Positions 25,332-35,649 of a stretch of 64,000 bases of DNA are shown one piece after another. Location of the stretch: positions 51,088-115,087 of the forward strand of contig JAQWWZ010000001.1 in NCBI GenBank assembly GCA_029254745.1, written 5' to 3'. The stretch is from Opitutales bacterium. Lineage in GTDB: Bacteria; Verrucomicrobiota; Verrucomicrobiia; Opitutales; Seribacteraceae. The notes under the pieces are model-generated. The model saw only the letters and a program-made list of their open reading frames with translations, had not been told where the DNA came from and did no database searches. Every line of letters begins with the position of its first letter. Position 1 is the first letter of the stretch. The position numbers were made by a program, and so were the translations under genes.

Positions 25332-28300
25332 ATGAATCCAATTGCCCCGATAAAATCTATTTTTCAGTCCTTTAAAGGACGGCACCATCGAAAGTATTTA
25401 AAGAAGTGTGCTCCTATTGTTAGTCAGATTAACGAGCTGGAAAAAGAATTTCAGAAATTAAGCGAAGAACAGTTACAGGCAAAAACACCAGAATTTATGG
25501 ATCGTTTTCAAAAAGGGGAAAGTTTGGAGTCCATGCTTCCTGAGGCTTTTGCCGTTGTTAAAAATGCGGCCCGAAGGATGTGTGGTCATACTATTTCAGT
25601 TTGTGACCATCCACTCGGTTGGGAAATGATTCACTATGATGTCCAGTTAATTGGTGGGATGGCCCTGCATGAAAGACATATTGCCGAAATGGCAACCGGG
25701 GAAGGTAAAACCTTGGTTTCAACTTGCCCCCTTTACTTAAATGCCTTGAGTGGCAAAAACTGCCAGCTGGTTACAGTGAATGATTACCTTGCCCGTAGGG
25801 ATTCGCACTGGATGGGGTCACTTTTTGAATATCTTGGTCTAACGGTTGGCTGTATCCAAAACAATATGCCATCCGCTGAAAGGCGGGAAATGTACCAAAA
25901 AAATATCACTTACGGAACCGCTTCGGAATTTGGCTTTGATTACCTTAGGGATAACGGAATGGCCACATGTGTGGATGATCAGGTTCAGCGAGATCATTAT
26001 TTTTGTATCATTGATGAAGCAGACTCCATTTTGGTTGATGAGGCCAGAACTCCTTTGATCATTTCGGGGCCGATGCGGGAAGATCATCCGTTGCCCTTTA
26101 AAGAGATGAAGCCAGCGGTGATGAAGTTATTTGATGCCCAACTCAGGCATTGTAATAAGTTGGCAGAGGAAGCTAAAAACGCATTTGCATCCGAAGAGCT
26201 GGACGATGATGGGGCTGACGAAGCGACCGCAAAACTTTACCAAGTTAAAAGAGGAATGCCAACCCATCGCCAGTTCTTGCGAATGATGGAAGATGCTCAA
26301 ATTCGGAAGCGTTTTGAGAAATTCGATCTGGAAATGAATTCTGATTACAACAAAGAAAGGGCTTACGAGTTAAAAGAGGATTTACATTTTGTTATCGATG
26401 AAAAAAACCAACAAGCAGATTTAACCGAAAAAGGTAGAACCTTGGTCAGTCCCAATGATCCTGAAGGCTTTGTGATCCCTGACCTTGCCACGATGTATGT
26501 GGAGATAGACCGTAAAGCTGATCTTTCAGAAGATGATAAAAGGAGAGATCGTGAAGTGGCGGAGCGAGATTTTCAGGTTAGAAGTGAACGGATACATACG
26601 GTCTCCCAATTACTTCGTGCTTATGGACTATACGAAAAAGACAAACAGTATGTTGTCCAATCAGGAAAAGTGATGATCGTAGACGAAAATACCGGTCGTT
26701 TGATGCCGGGGCGTCGATGGAGTAATGGTTTACATCAAGCGGTGGAGGCAAAGGAAGGGGTGAATATCGAAAAAGAAACCAAGACCTATGCAACGATCAC
26801 TATTCAAAACTATTTTCGAATGTATGAAAAGCTGGCTGGCATGACTGGTACGGCTGAGACCGAAGCAGGAGAATTTCATGATATTTACCGTCTTGGCGTT
26901 ATGGTTATTCCAACTCACCGAGCCTGTGTTCGAAAAGATTGGAATGACTTGATGTTCAAAGGACGCAGGCAAAAATTTAACAAGGTGATGGAGGACTTGA
27001 CCGAAGCAAACAAAACCGGGCAACCTGTTCTGGTCGGAACTGCATCGGTTGAGTCATCGGAAGTGTTTAGTCGTATGTTGAAGCGGGCCAACATAAGGCA
27101 TACCGTGCTCAACGCTAAATTTCACGAGAGAGAAGCAGAAATTGTGTCCGAGGCTGGACAGAAGGGTGCGGTTACCATTGCTACCAATATGGCGGGTCGT
27201 GGTACAGATATTAAATTGGGAGAAGGGGTCAAGGAACTCGGTGGTCTGCTCGTGTTAGGTACCGAAAGACATGAGTCTAGGAGAATTGACCGTCAGCTTC
27301 GTGGTCGTTGTGCCCGACAGGGAGACCCAGGCGTTTCACGGTTTTATGTTTCGATGGAGGATGACTTGATGCGTTTATTTGCAAACCAAGGTGTTATGTC
27401 CAAAATGCTCGAAAAGTCATTTGACGACAATGAAGTCTTGGAACATGGGAGTTTGGACTGGTCAATTCAAAATGCTCAGAAAAAAGTAGAGCAGCAAAAT
27501 TATTCTATCCGCAAAAGGTTGTTGCAGTATGATGACGTATTAAATCGGCAACGTGAGATCGTTTACTCCATTCGTAATGACACCCTCTTGGAGGAAGATC
27601 CAAGTAATATACTGTTTGAATTGGTCGAAGAAGAATTGGAGTCCCGCCTGGCATCCATTCCAGAAACTGAGTTTAAAGCAAATCAGCTGGAAAACATGCC
27701 AGAGTTGGAAGCACTGGTCGCAACCTGGGTGAATGTGACTTTCCCAGTTTCCTTCAAGGCAGATGAATTAGTGGGAAAGGACGAAGCGACGGCCAAGAAT
27801 TTAATTTTAGAAAAAATTACCAATGCTTACCAAGCAAAGCGTAAACTTGAAGATCCGGAACAGATTCAAAGTTTAGAGCGTTATGTTGTGGTCAATGCCG
27901 CTGACTTGCACTGGCAGGACCACTTAACTGAGATGGAGGAATTACGCCGAAGTGTTGGTTTACGCGGTTATGGACAAAAAGATCCATTAAGCGAGTATAA
28001 GAACGAAGCTTTTCGGGCCTTTGAGGAAATGATGCAGGCCATGAGGTCTGATATTTGTTCTGGTATGTTTCGCTCATCCACCAACTTGGCCGCATTTGAA
28101 AATATGCTGTCCTCTCTATCGGATGTTGCCAGAACTACTGGCCCCGATCAATCAGGTGCCCGAGGGTTTGATCGCTTTGCTGGTCCGCAGGGAGGAGCAA
28201 AGCAAGTGGTGGAAAGTGATGCACCCGAAATTTCAAAAATTGCAATGCCAGTTGTCCGAGATGCTCCAAAAGTAGGGCGAAATGATCCATGTCCGTGTGG

Positions 28301-28349
28301 AAGCGGAAAGAAATTTAAAAGGTGTTGCGGTTCCGGAGTTGCAGCCTAA
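25332..28349 (+). CDS. secA: SecA preprotein translocase ATPase
   Basis: The motor of the Sec pathway, 1005 residues, against 901 in E. coli. Walker A is MATGEGKT (120-127), the DEAD-type box reads [21 protein letters not shown] at about 227, and the second ATPase half has [13 protein letters not shown] and [14 protein letters not shown]. The C-terminus carries the zinc finger [13 protein letters not shown] that contacts SecB and lipids. The extra length is mainly a charged insertion at about 280-385 (around [17 protein letters not shown]), a feature of SecA in Bacteroidetes, Chlamydiae and PVC relatives. Its stop overlaps that of convergent rsmA by 4 bases. Confidence 0.97.
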   Translation: MNPIAPIKSIFQSFKGRHHRKYLKKCAPIVSQINELEKEFQKLSEEQLQAKTPEFMDRFQKGESLESMLPEAFAVVKNAARRMCGHTISVCDHPLGWEMIHYDVQLIGGMALHERHIAEMATGEGKTLVSTCPLYLNALSGKNCQLVTVNDYLARRDSHWMGSLFEYLGLTVGCIQNNMPSAERREMYQKNITYGTASEFGFDYLRDNGMATCVDDQVQRDHYFCIIDEADSILVDEARTPLIISGPMREDHPLPFKEMKPAVMKLFDAQLRHCNKLAEEAKNAFASEELDDDGADEATAKLYQVKRGMPTHRQFLRMMEDAQIRKRFEKFDLEMNSDYNKERAYELKEDLHFVIDEKNQQADLTEKGRTLVSPNDPEGFVIPDLATMYVEIDRKADLSEDDKRRDREVAERDFQVRSERIHTVSQLLRAYGLYEKDKQYVVQSGKVMIVDENTGRLMPGRRWSNGLHQAVEAKEGVNIEKETKTYATITIQNYFRMYEKLAGMTGTAETEAGEFHDIYRLGVMVIPTHRACVRKDWNDLMFKGRRQKFNKVMEDLTEANKTGQPVLVGTASVESSEVFSRMLKRANIRHTVLNAKFHEREAEIVSEAGQKGAVTIATNMAGRGTDIKLGEGVKELGGLLVLGTERHESRRIDRQLRGRCARQGDPGVSRFYVSMEDDLMRLFANQGVMSKMLEKSFDDNEVLEHGSLDWSIQNAQKKVEQQNYSIRKRLLQYDDVLNRQREIVYSIRNDTLLEEDPSNILFELVEEELESRLASIPETEFKANQLENMPELEALVATWVNVTFPVSFKADELVGKDEATAKNLILEKITNAYQAKRKLEDPEQIQSLERYVVVNAADLHWQDHLTEMEELRRSVGLRGYGQKDPLSEYKNEAFRAFEEMMQAMRSDICSGMFRSSTNLAAFENMLSSLSDVARTTGPDQSGARGFDRFAGPQGGAKQVVESDAPEISKIAMPVVRDAPKVGRNDPCPCGSGKKFKRCCGSGVAA

Positions 28350-29200
28350 CCGGACATATTTTGTGATAATTTTTGCCAATCAGCTGGTGGGATTTGTTCT
28401 GCCCGTAGTGTACGGGGTAAACCTGTCTGCTTGAGCCAAGCATCCAAGATTTTCTGAGACTGTAAGCTTTCCTGTTTAATTACGGCTCCAATTTGTTTTC
28501 TTCTTTTGGTGAAAACTTTCCGAATCAGGTTGCGGGTATCCTTTTGATACAAGAAAGGTTCAGCAAGTCTTTTCATATGAATCAGTACGGAGTCAACTGC
28601 GGGTACTGGGTAAAAGCATTGCTTAGATACCGCGTGGGTTTTCTCTAATGTGTAAGCGCCATGCAGAAATATACTCAGGGCATTATAGTTCTTGGTCGAT
28701 GGTTTTGCCCACATTCTGTCTGATGCTTCTTTTTGGAGCATGAGTGTCATACTTTGCGGTATTTTTTCCCCGCCTAAAATAGACTCAAGCCATGGCGATG
28801 AAATTGCGTAGGGTAAGTTGGCTACAATACGAAAAGTGTCATTGTGTAATATAAGCGAACCTGTTGGTTCTTTAACAGCGTCACCTTCCGTAAGGATAAA
28901 AGTATTATTGTTTAGTTCTTTAGTGAATTTTTTCCTTAGAAAAGCCGCAAGGTTAGTATCCAGTTCTACTGCGTGTACTTGGTAGCCTTGACTTAATAAT
29001 TCTTCGGTTAAGGTACCCAACCCCGGACCGATTTCAACAATCGGGTCTCCCGGCAAAGGAGCGGCCATGACCAAAGACTTTTTTACTATATTGCCATCAA
29101 TTAAAAAATTCTGCCCAAGCTTTTTTTTGGGTTTGTGACCAATTGATTCGAGGACTTTGTGAGTTTCAGATGGAGATAGAGGCATACGAGTACAACGCAA
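28346..29200 (-). CDS. rsmA: 16S rRNA dimethyladenosine transferase RsmA (KsgA)
   Basis: A 284-residue SAM-dependent enzyme that dimethylates two adenosines near the 3' end of 16S rRNA during small-subunit assembly. The N-terminal [17 protein letters not shown] is diagnostic. Motif I is [15 protein letters not shown], the acidic [10 protein letters not shown] follows, and the active-site motif [11 protein letters not shown] is complete. The C-terminal domain has [12 protein letters not shown] and [10 protein letters not shown]. It begins 21 bases after trpC on the same strand and probably shares its transcript. It may also start at the Met at 29182 (MPLSPSE). Confidence 0.95.
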   Translation of the reverse strand: MRCTRMPLSPSETHKVLESIGHKPKKKLGQNFLIDGNIVKKSLVMAAPLPGDPIVEIGPGLGTLTEELLSQGYQVHAVELDTNLAAFLRKKFTKELNNNTFILTEGDAVKEPTGSLILHNDTFRIVANLPYAISSPWLESILGGEKIPQSMTLMLQKEASDRMWAKPSTKNYNALSIFLHGAYTLEKTHAVSKQCFYPVPAVDSVLIHMKRLAEPFLYQKDTRNLIRKVFTKRRKQIGAVIKQESLQSQKILDAWLKQTGLPRTLRAEQIPPADWQKLSQNMSG

Positions 29201-29221
29201 GAGTTGAATTCTAGCTAGGCA

Positions 29222-30016
29222 TTAGCTATTTTTCATTTCATCAATGAAGGCTTCAGGATCTTCAGCCTTCATCAGTGCTTCGCCACATAAAACCGCATCG
29301 GCCCCTGCTTCTCTAACACGCCAGGCATCTTCCGGTTGAGTGATCCCACTTTCACTCACCTTAATAATTCCATCAGGAATTTGGGGGAAGAGTGTCTCGG
29401 TGGTGCCAAGATCCGTAACAAAACGGGTGAGGTCCCGGTTATTGACCCCAAGGATTCTGGGTTCATGCCGGAGTGCTTTTTCTAATTCATGTAGTTCATG
29501 CACTTCATATAGACAATCCATCCCAGCGGCATCAGCATAGCCGCGTAGCATTTTAAGCTCTTCGTCATTGAGAACCCTCACGATAAGAAGGATCGCCCGG
29601 GCACCAGCCTCTAAAGCTTCCAGAATCTGAATGGGATGAACCATAAAATCTTTACGCAAGGTAGGAACGAACCTTTGGTGTTCGCGAAGGAAGTCATTGA
29701 CCTCCCACAGGTCCTCCAATCGACCCCCAAAATATTTTTCATCAGTCAAAACCGATAGTGCGTCTGCACCAGCGTTGTAATAGGTCCTCGACTGCTCTAG
29801 AGCGGATGCCCCGTCGGCAATCATACCAGCAGATGGAGACTTTCTTTTTATTTCCGCAATGATAGATAGCTCATCAGGCTTTGCGAGGGCATCATGGAAA
29901 GAAATACCACAGTCCAGGCGTTCTCCAAGTTTGTGAAGTTCTTGTTCACTCACAGGGCGTTCACGCAAAGATACTTCTTGGCGTTTCCAGTTCATAATTT
30001 CCGCTAATTTATCCAT
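29222..30016 (-). CDS. trpC: Indole-3-glycerol phosphate synthase
   Basis: A 264-residue TIM-barrel enzyme of tryptophan synthesis that closes the indole ring of CdRP. The N-terminal part has ILxxIxxWK-like MNWKRQEVSLRERP. The signature IIAEIKRKSPSAGMI (about 51-65) gives the catalytic Lys, and LRKDFMVHPIQILEA, LLIVRVL, GVNNRDL and VSESGI follow in order. No other trp genes are adjacent; it is paired instead with rsmA. The mazG gene is divergent with a short shared spacer. Confidence 0.95.
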   Translation of the reverse strand: MDKLAEIMNWKRQEVSLRERPVSEQELHKLGERLDCGISFHDALAKPDELSIIAEIKRKSPSAGMIADGASALEQSRTYYNAGADALSVLTDEKYFGGRLEDLWEVNDFLREHQRFVPTLRKDFMVHPIQILEALEAGARAILLIVRVLNDEELKMLRGYADAAGMDCLYEVHELHELEKALRHEPRILGVNNRDLTRFVTDLGTTETLFPQIPDGIIKVSESGITQPEDAWRVREAGADAVLCGEALMKAEDPEAFIDEMKNS

Positions 30017-30048
30017 GGATTTATTTACTAACTCTAAGATGTTGGAGA

Positions 30049-30777
30049 ATGGGTTGCCTACTTTTCTACCTTACTTCACAATGCGCGAGAGTGAGCGAAA
30101 TACAACGACTAAGAGAAATTGTGGCAAAACTACGTGCACCAGATGGCTGCCCTTGGGATCAGGAACAAACTCATCAATCGTTGGCTAAATGCTTGATTGA
30201 AGAGGCATCGGAGACGCTAGAGGCGATCGATCTTGAAGATTATCCATTGATGGAGGAAGAGCTTGGTGACCTTCTTCTTCAGGTAGTTTTTCATGCCTTG
30301 CTGGCTGAGGAAAAAGAAAAATTCGATCTTGAGGATGTGGCCCGGGGTATCAACGAAAAATTAATTCGCAGGCACCCTCATGTTTTTGGTGATGAGGATG
30401 ACCGTATGAAGTCAGCAGACGAGGTCCTGCAACGATGGGAAAGAATAAAGGCGGAGGAAAAAATAGCTCGAGGTATCGTGGTCAATGAGTCCGAGGTTTT
30501 TAAGAGTCTCCCCCCTCAATTACCTGCAATGATGTATGCCCTTGATGTCTACAAGAGGGCGTCCAAGGCGGAATTGGCTGATCATGGAGAATGGAATGAG
30601 ACAACTGTTGGTGATCATGCTGAGCAATTAAGTGAGGAAAAAGCAGGACGCATGTTTTTTGAGTGGGTAGGTGCTTGCAGTAAAGCGAACATTGATCCTG
30701 AATCAGCGTTGCGCAGGTTTTCTTCTCAACAAGTCAAGAAGCTTCAGAATATAAAGCTTGATGACCGAAAAAATTGA
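30049..30777 (+). CDS. mazG: Nucleoside triphosphate pyrophosphohydrolase MazG
   Basis: A MazG-type house-cleaning enzyme that hydrolyses NTPs to NMP and pyrophosphate. The family opening LREIVAKLRAPDGCPWDQEQTHQSL is present. The magnesium-binding EExxE/ExxD pattern is seen in EEASETLEAID and EEELGDLLLQVVFHALLAEE, with RRHPHVFGDE and a second, weaker half (about 170-230). The frame opens at 30049, but the conserved part begins at residue 16, so the GTG at 30091 (VSEIQRLREI) is the more likely start. It overlaps the next gene by 20 bases. Confidence 0.93.
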   Translation: MGCLLFYLTSQCARVSEIQRLREIVAKLRAPDGCPWDQEQTHQSLAKCLIEEASETLEAIDLEDYPLMEEELGDLLLQVVFHALLAEEKEKFDLEDVARGINEKLIRRHPHVFGDEDDRMKSADEVLQRWERIKAEEKIARGIVVNESEVFKSLPPQLPAMMYALDVYKRASKAELADHGEWNETTVGDHAEQLSEEKAGRMFFEWVGACSKANIDPESALRRFSSQQVKKLQNIKLDDRKN

Positions 30778-31513
30778 GCATATTTCCTGGGACTTTGGAG
30801 ATAAAGTCTTTGACTTTGAATGTGTAATCCGGCGGTCACCTCGATCCAAGAGAATTAACATAAAGGTCCCGGAGCCTCAAAAAGTAATTCTGACGATTCC
30901 TCGCTGGTCGTCGATTGCAGGCGGAAAAGAATTTCTGGCCCAACAAAAAGATTGGGTCCGAACGAAATCTCTCCAGGTACCGAAGCCGAAAAAATTATCA
31001 GAATATTTTCTAGAAGGTCAGCCTATTTGGCTTGATGAAGCGGCAAGACAAGTGGATTGGTTGGTTGAGGAGGAGCGAAAGCGAACCATAAAAAAAATTG
31101 GCTCTGAATACATTTCCTTTTCTTTTCCTTCTGTTATTGACCTGGAATTAGGGCTGTTAAAGGAGTGTATCCGATTAGCTCAAGTATATCTTCCTCAGCG
31201 ATTATCTTTTTGTGAGCAGCATGTTAAAAAAAAGTCACTTAAGTGCAGAGTTGGCAATCAACGATCCAGATGGGGCTCTTGTTCGGGAAAGGGCACGATT
31301 TCTCTTAATTGGCGAATCCTTTTACTGCCTTTTCCTTTGGGTGACTACATCATCTATCATGAACTTGCTCATCTTGAGCATATGAATCATTCGAGTCGCT
31401 TCTGGGATTATCTAGATGTACTTGTTCCGCATGCAAAGCATGTCGACAAGGAGCTGATGAAGAGAGGGAAGGGCATCATTTCTCTTGGTCAGGTCGGTTC
31501 ATGCCCAACTTAG
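30758..31513 (+). CDS. YgjP-like metal-dependent hydrolase (M48/DUF45)
   Basis: A 251-residue protein of the YgjP/DUF45 family. The zinc motif HELAHLEHMNH (about 199-209) with SSRFW and the preceding RWGSCSGKGTISLNWRLLL-like block are diagnostic. The upstream half is a beta-rich domain with KRINIKVPEP and VILTIP. The function in bacteria is not well known; related WSS1-like proteases cut DNA-protein cross-links. The start overlaps mazG by 20 bases, so translation is probably coupled. Its stop lies 5 bases from that of the convergent ankyrin gene. Confidence 0.88.
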   Translation: MMTEKIEHISWDFGDKVFDFECVIRRSPRSKRINIKVPEPQKVILTIPRWSSIAGGKEFLAQQKDWVRTKSLQVPKPKKLSEYFLEGQPIWLDEAARQVDWLVEEERKRTIKKIGSEYISFSFPSVIDLELGLLKECIRLAQVYLPQRLSFCEQHVKKKSLKCRVGNQRSRWGSCSGKGTISLNWRILLLPFPLGDYIIYHELAHLEHMNHSSRFWDYLDVLVPHAKHVDKELMKRGKGIISLGQVGSCPT

Positions 31514-31518
31514 GTTTT

Positions 31519-33996
31519 TTAATGAGGGACAGGAGCAAGTTCCCACGATGCTTTCCCGCCCAAAGAGCGTAAGTACGGCAAGGCTTTTTTCTCATCTTCT
31601 GCAACATCTACCGGTGTAATCCCATCTTTCCCATATCGGGGGTTTACATCTAGGTCGTAAGATAAAGCTAACTTCACCATATCCTTGCTTCCGGAGAATG
31701 CAGCTCCATGCATTAAGGTATACCCATCTTTTGCCGTAATCTTCGGATCTGCCTTTTGGGAAAGTAAAAATTGAACTATTTCCATTTTATTAGAAACAAC
31801 TGCGATCAGTAACGGAGTTGCACCAAAAGAATCAGTTTCATTTACATTATGACCATTTTTCAGCATGTCTTTCATTAGTTCTAGTTTTCCTAATCCAGCG
31901 GCGACATGAAGGGGGTGATTTTTGGCCACTTTCATTTGAGAAAGTAAATGGACAATATCTTCATGACCACCCGCAGCAGCTAGGTCGAGCATGTTTGAAC
32001 CATGATCATCTTTGGCATGTGGGTCGGCTGAGAGTGCAAAAAGTATTTCAAGCATCTCTTTTTCACCTCGTAAGGCAGCTGTCATACCTGGGGTTTCTCC
32101 CTCATCGGTTCGGGCATCAACTTCTGCCCCATCTTCCAACAGTAATTCAAATACATCAATATTTCTCCCCCAAGCTGCGGAATGCAATGGGGTGGAATAA
32201 TGCCTGCCTTTCACATTGGGGTTTCCTCCATTGCGTAATAGGTAATCGACAAAGCGAGCATTACCTTTGAATGCACAATAATGAAGCGGAGTGTGTCCAA
32301 GTCGGTCATTCGCATTAATGAGTGCACCCTGATCGATTGATTGAGCTAATGCATTGAGGTCATTTTGAGCAATGGCACGATACAAAGTGTCATTGCGAGC
32401 CTCTATGATTTCTTGTCCCCAAAGATCTACAATAACTTGAAGTCCTTGCTTCGTCGGGTTGTGTAGGTCAATTTCGCACGCTATTTCATTTGGTTTTTTC
32501 TTAAGAGTAAGGCTGGTGAAATGGTCAAAAACTCGAAGGGTTTTGTTTTCTCCAAAGTGTAAGTCGTCTTCTTCTCTTGCGCTCTGTGTGAAGGCGGAAA
32601 TGTTAATATCCAGGGAAAAAGGAGAAGGTTTGAGCCTTCGCCTGCGCTCATATGATAATTGATAGATTGGTTGGTTCGCTTCAATTTCCTTTTGATAATC
32701 ATCGGTGCATATCCATAACATATCCGCGGACTCAATGATCTTTAAGCGGTTCGCTTTAATCACTGAAACTAGGGCGGTTGAAGAACGAATACTTGCAAGT
32801 AATTGTTTGGCTGAAAATGAATCATTAATGTGACACCCGAGCAGAAAAGAAGTCTTGAATCGTTCCAGTAAAGAACCATGGATGGACTGGGCAGGGATTG
32901 GCTTAAGCTTGAGATCACCTCCGGCAATAACAAATTTCCCACTAAAAGCATCGAGCAATTCAGAAAGGGGAGCTTCAAATCCGGGAAGTGGTGTAGAAGT
33001 GTCGAATTTCCCATTGCTTAAAAATTGCAAGGAAGAGTGAACAATGGAAGATACCGAGCTTTTAAAAACATGTTGAGGGAAATCAATGTTGGCAATGATC
33101 GGAGCATCTCCTGGAACTCGGTCTAAAATCTTTAAGGATTGCTGGCTGTATTCGGAGTCAAAGGTAGGCTTTTCTTCAACGATTACGTCAGAGTAATCAA
33201 AAAAAGATGCATCAATTTTCCCCTGCCGAGAATGTAAGTGTATCCCGAATGGACGATGAGTGAGAAAATCAAAAGCAGGGAGTAAGCTTTTAAATGTATC
33301 TTGAAAAAAGAAATCCTCCAAAAGTCTTGAAATCCCAACACCTTCCCAATAAATCGAGGCGTCTGCTGTTTGGGCAAAGTGTTTTTCCAAGGAGAGAGTA
33401 TGAGGGACTTTCTTATGTTTGCTGAATATATCTTGAACAACTTGATCGATTTGTAATTCAAAACTGGGGGAAAGAGGATTTTTAGGGTTTGGAATTAAGC
33501 CAAGGGCATAGGTCCATTTTCCATTTCTTCCTATTTCAAACGGAAGTATATCTCCTCCCAGTCTAAGGCTTTTCCCACCTTTTTCTTTAAGTTTCAATTT
33601 TTCGGCAAAATGTAAAAGCAGTGAATCTGCTTTCTTGCCATTTTTTACAGAAGCCAATACACCCCAGACTGGTGTGGGGTAGGGATTGCCCTGTAACCGA
33701 GCAAAAAACTGAAGGGGGGATTCTAAATCTATACCACTATCTTTAGGGTGATCCAATAATTCCTGAATTTCAGGGTAACGGGCCCGCCATTGATCCCATA
33801 TCGGTTTCCAGGTTCCACTCGACAAAATGTTAGATTTATCGAGTAATTTTTGAGTATCTACAGAGACGACAATGAAGGAGTCGGTCGGTACTAGATTAGC
33901 GCTTGGTGAAAGTTGGGTGCGTTTACCTTGGCATATACAGCAGAAACCGTTTAATAGAAAGATAGCACAAACAATGGTGTTGATCGAATTTATCAT
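31519..33996 (-). CDS. Secreted ankyrin-repeat protein with DUF4836-like N-terminal region
   Basis: An 825-residue protein. Residues 1-24 form a signal peptide (INTIVCAIFLLNGFCCICQG). The long N-terminal part (about 30-540) has no clear family, although VPTDSFIVVSVDTQKLLDKS resembles DUF4836/DUF3352-like secreted proteins of Bacteroidetes and PVC. The C-terminal third (about 545-800) has ankyrin repeats such as DRLGHTPLHYCAFKGN, YSTPLHSAAWGRN, DEGETPGMTAALRG and DGYTLMHGAAFSG, each about 33 residues long, six to eight in all. It would act in the periplasm or outside. No partner gene is evident. Confidence 0.78.
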   Translation of the reverse strand: MINSINTIVCAIFLLNGFCCICQGKRTQLSPSANLVPTDSFIVVSVDTQKLLDKSNILSSGTWKPIWDQWRARYPEIQELLDHPKDSGIDLESPLQFFARLQGNPYPTPVWGVLASVKNGKKADSLLLHFAEKLKLKEKGGKSLRLGGDILPFEIGRNGKWTYALGLIPNPKNPLSPSFELQIDQVVQDIFSKHKKVPHTLSLEKHFAQTADASIYWEGVGISRLLEDFFFQDTFKSLLPAFDFLTHRPFGIHLHSRQGKIDASFFDYSDVIVEEKPTFDSEYSQQSLKILDRVPGDAPIIANIDFPQHVFKSSVSSIVHSSLQFLSNGKFDTSTPLPGFEAPLSELLDAFSGKFVIAGGDLKLKPIPAQSIHGSLLERFKTSFLLGCHINDSFSAKQLLASIRSSTALVSVIKANRLKIIESADMLWICTDDYQKEIEANQPIYQLSYERRRRLKPSPFSLDINISAFTQSAREEDDLHFGENKTLRVFDHFTSLTLKKKPNEIACEIDLHNPTKQGLQVIVDLWGQEIIEARNDTLYRAIAQNDLNALAQSIDQGALINANDRLGHTPLHYCAFKGNARFVDYLLRNGGNPNVKGRHYSTPLHSAAWGRNIDVFELLLEDGAEVDARTDEGETPGMTAALRGEKEMLEILFALSADPHAKDDHGSNMLDLAAAGGHEDIVHLLSQMKVAKNHPLHVAAGLGKLELMKDMLKNGHNVNETDSFGATPLLIAVVSNKMEIVQFLLSQKADPKITAKDGYTLMHGAAFSGSKDMVKLALSYDLDVNPRYGKDGITPVDVAEDEKKALPYLRSLGGKASWELAPVPH

Positions 33997-34084
33997 ATTA
34001 TTTTATACAAGTTAACTTGCAGCCCTCATGAATCAAATTATCTTTCCAACAATAAATCCATACACTAAGCGAGACTAAAGCATT

Positions 34085-34693
34085 ATGTTCACAGGCATTG
34101 TCGAAGAAGTTGGGCAAGTTACATCGCTCAAAGAGAAAAAAAATGCATGGGAATTATGTATTTCTAATCCTTTTCATGATGGTAGCGGAGTAGAACCAGG
34201 GGCAAGTATATCCGTCAATGGTTGCTGTCTTACTCTATGTGAACAAGCTACAGATGTTGCGATTTTTGAACTGCTAGAGGAGACCCTTCGAAAGACAAAC
34301 TTAGGAGAGCTTACAGAAGGAAATATTGTGAACCTCGAGCGTGCTTTACCTGCAAATGGTCGCCTCGGTGGACATTTTGTCTCTGGGCATGTGGATACTC
34401 GCGGTGTAATCAAAATTTTTGAAGAACAAGGGAAAAACCTCTATCTTCAAGTCGGTATACCCCCTGCATCCTCTCGTTACTTGGTAGATAAAGGATCCAT
34501 TGCTGTAAATGGATGCTCTTTGACTGTTTGCGATGTTTTGGAGGATTCTTTTGCGGTATGGCTGATTCCCCATACTCTTACCAAGACCAACCTGGCGAAA
34601 CTAAAACCAGGGGATTCTCTCAACCTGGAGTTTGATATGCTCGCCAAATATGTCGAGAAACTGGCTGGTGCATCTGTAAGAAAATTGCAGTAA
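34085..34693 (+). CDS. ribE: Riboflavin synthase, alpha chain
   Basis: A 202-residue enzyme that dismutates two 6,7-dimethyl-8-ribityllumazines into riboflavin. It opens with the invariant MFTGIVEEVG. Two homologous lumazine-binding halves follow: the first with SISVNGCCLT and GGHFVSGHVD, the second with GSIAVNGCSLTV and LIPHTLTKTNL. Length is usual (about 200). The TAA overlaps the ATG of the following glycosylase gene (TAATG), so the three genes to 36302 form an operon. No FMN riboswitch-like structure is seen in the 88 bases upstream. Confidence 0.95.
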   Translation: MFTGIVEEVGQVTSLKEKKNAWELCISNPFHDGSGVEPGASISVNGCCLTLCEQATDVAIFELLEETLRKTNLGELTEGNIVNLERALPANGRLGGHFVSGHVDTRGVIKIFEEQGKNLYLQVGIPPASSRYLVDKGSIAVNGCSLTVCDVLEDSFAVWLIPHTLTKTNLAKLKPGDSLNLEFDMLAKYVEKLAGASVRKLQ

Positions 34694-35649
34694 TGACCCC
34701 AGAAGATGCCACCATCGCGCTTTTAGAAGAGCTTAAAAGACAACGGGTTGAAGGGGTTCGTGAAATTTTTCTACAAGATGATACCCTTACGGCCTTATCG
34801 AATCATTTGGGTCCTATTTCTACTCCGGTGGCAAAGAAGATTAAGGCTGCCATCCCTTATCCCTCAGTCCCGCCTCTGGAAAAAAAAGAGACAACTTCTT
34901 TACCTGAGCCAGTTCATATCCAGCCAGTTCATACTGTACCAACAAAGGAAAAAGAAATCTCAGCTTTTGAAACTCATGAATCGAAGCAAAAATTTCCACC
35001 ACCTCCTGAACTAGACCTCCCTGCGGGTAGCAAGCTGGATCAGTGGAAATGGTTGAGGGGAAAAGTCAAGGCCTGTGAAGTATGTAATCGGGAACTTGGC
35101 CCTACCGGTAATATTGTTTTCGGGGGTGGAAGCCTCGACGCCGAATTATTTTTTTGTGGGGAGGCTCCGGGCGTGGATGAAGAAAAGGAAGGTGAAGCAT
35201 TTGTTGGACCTGCGGGTGACTTATTAAATCGTATCATTGGGGCAATGGGTATGTCTAGAGAGTCGGTTTACCTAGCGAATATTATGAATTGGCGTCCCCT
35301 TCATACCCAAGCTTTTGGCAATCGGCCCCCGAGCGTCGATGAAATGTCTTTTTGTTTACCTTATTTAAGAGCTCAGGTGGAGATTGTGAAACCGAAGGTT
35401 TTAGTATGCCTAGGGAAGGTGGCGACCGATGCTTTACTTGGACATGATCCTAAAAGGAGACTTTCTGATTGTCGTGGCCAGTGGAGTGAAGCTCTAGGCA
35501 TCCCGACAATGGTCACATATCATCCATCCTACTTATTGCATAACCCAAGTAAAACCAGTAAGCGTAAAGTTTGGGATGATCTCTTGTTAGTTATGGAAAA
35601 GCTTGGTATGCCTATTTCAGCAAAGCAGCGCGGTTTCTTTAGTTCTTGA
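34693..35649 (+). CDS. Uracil-DNA glycosylase, family 4 (Fe-S type)
   Basis: A 318-residue glycosylase that removes uracil from DNA, probably with a 4Fe-4S cluster. The CEVC pair (128-131) and later Cys residues (CLPYL, CRGQW) match the family. The catalytic region GEAPGVDEEKEGEAFVGPAG (156-175), MNWRPLH and VTYHPSYLLHNP are complete. Before the domain lies a non-conserved, Pro- and Lys-rich N-terminal region of about 115 residues. Such an extension is not part of the usual 200-residue enzyme. It is the middle gene of the ribE operon. Confidence 0.9.
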   Translation: MTPEDATIALLEELKRQRVEGVREIFLQDDTLTALSNHLGPISTPVAKKIKAAIPYPSVPPLEKKETTSLPEPVHIQPVHTVPTKEKEISAFETHESKQKFPPPPELDLPAGSKLDQWKWLRGKVKACEVCNRELGPTGNIVFGGGSLDAELFFCGEAPGVDEEKEGEAFVGPAGDLLNRIIGAMGMSRESVYLANIMNWRPLHTQAFGNRPPSVDEMSFCLPYLRAQVEIVKPKVLVCLGKVATDALLGHDPKRRLSDCRGQWSEALGIPTMVTYHPSYLLHNPSKTSKRKVWDDLLLVMEKLGMPISAKQRGFFSS

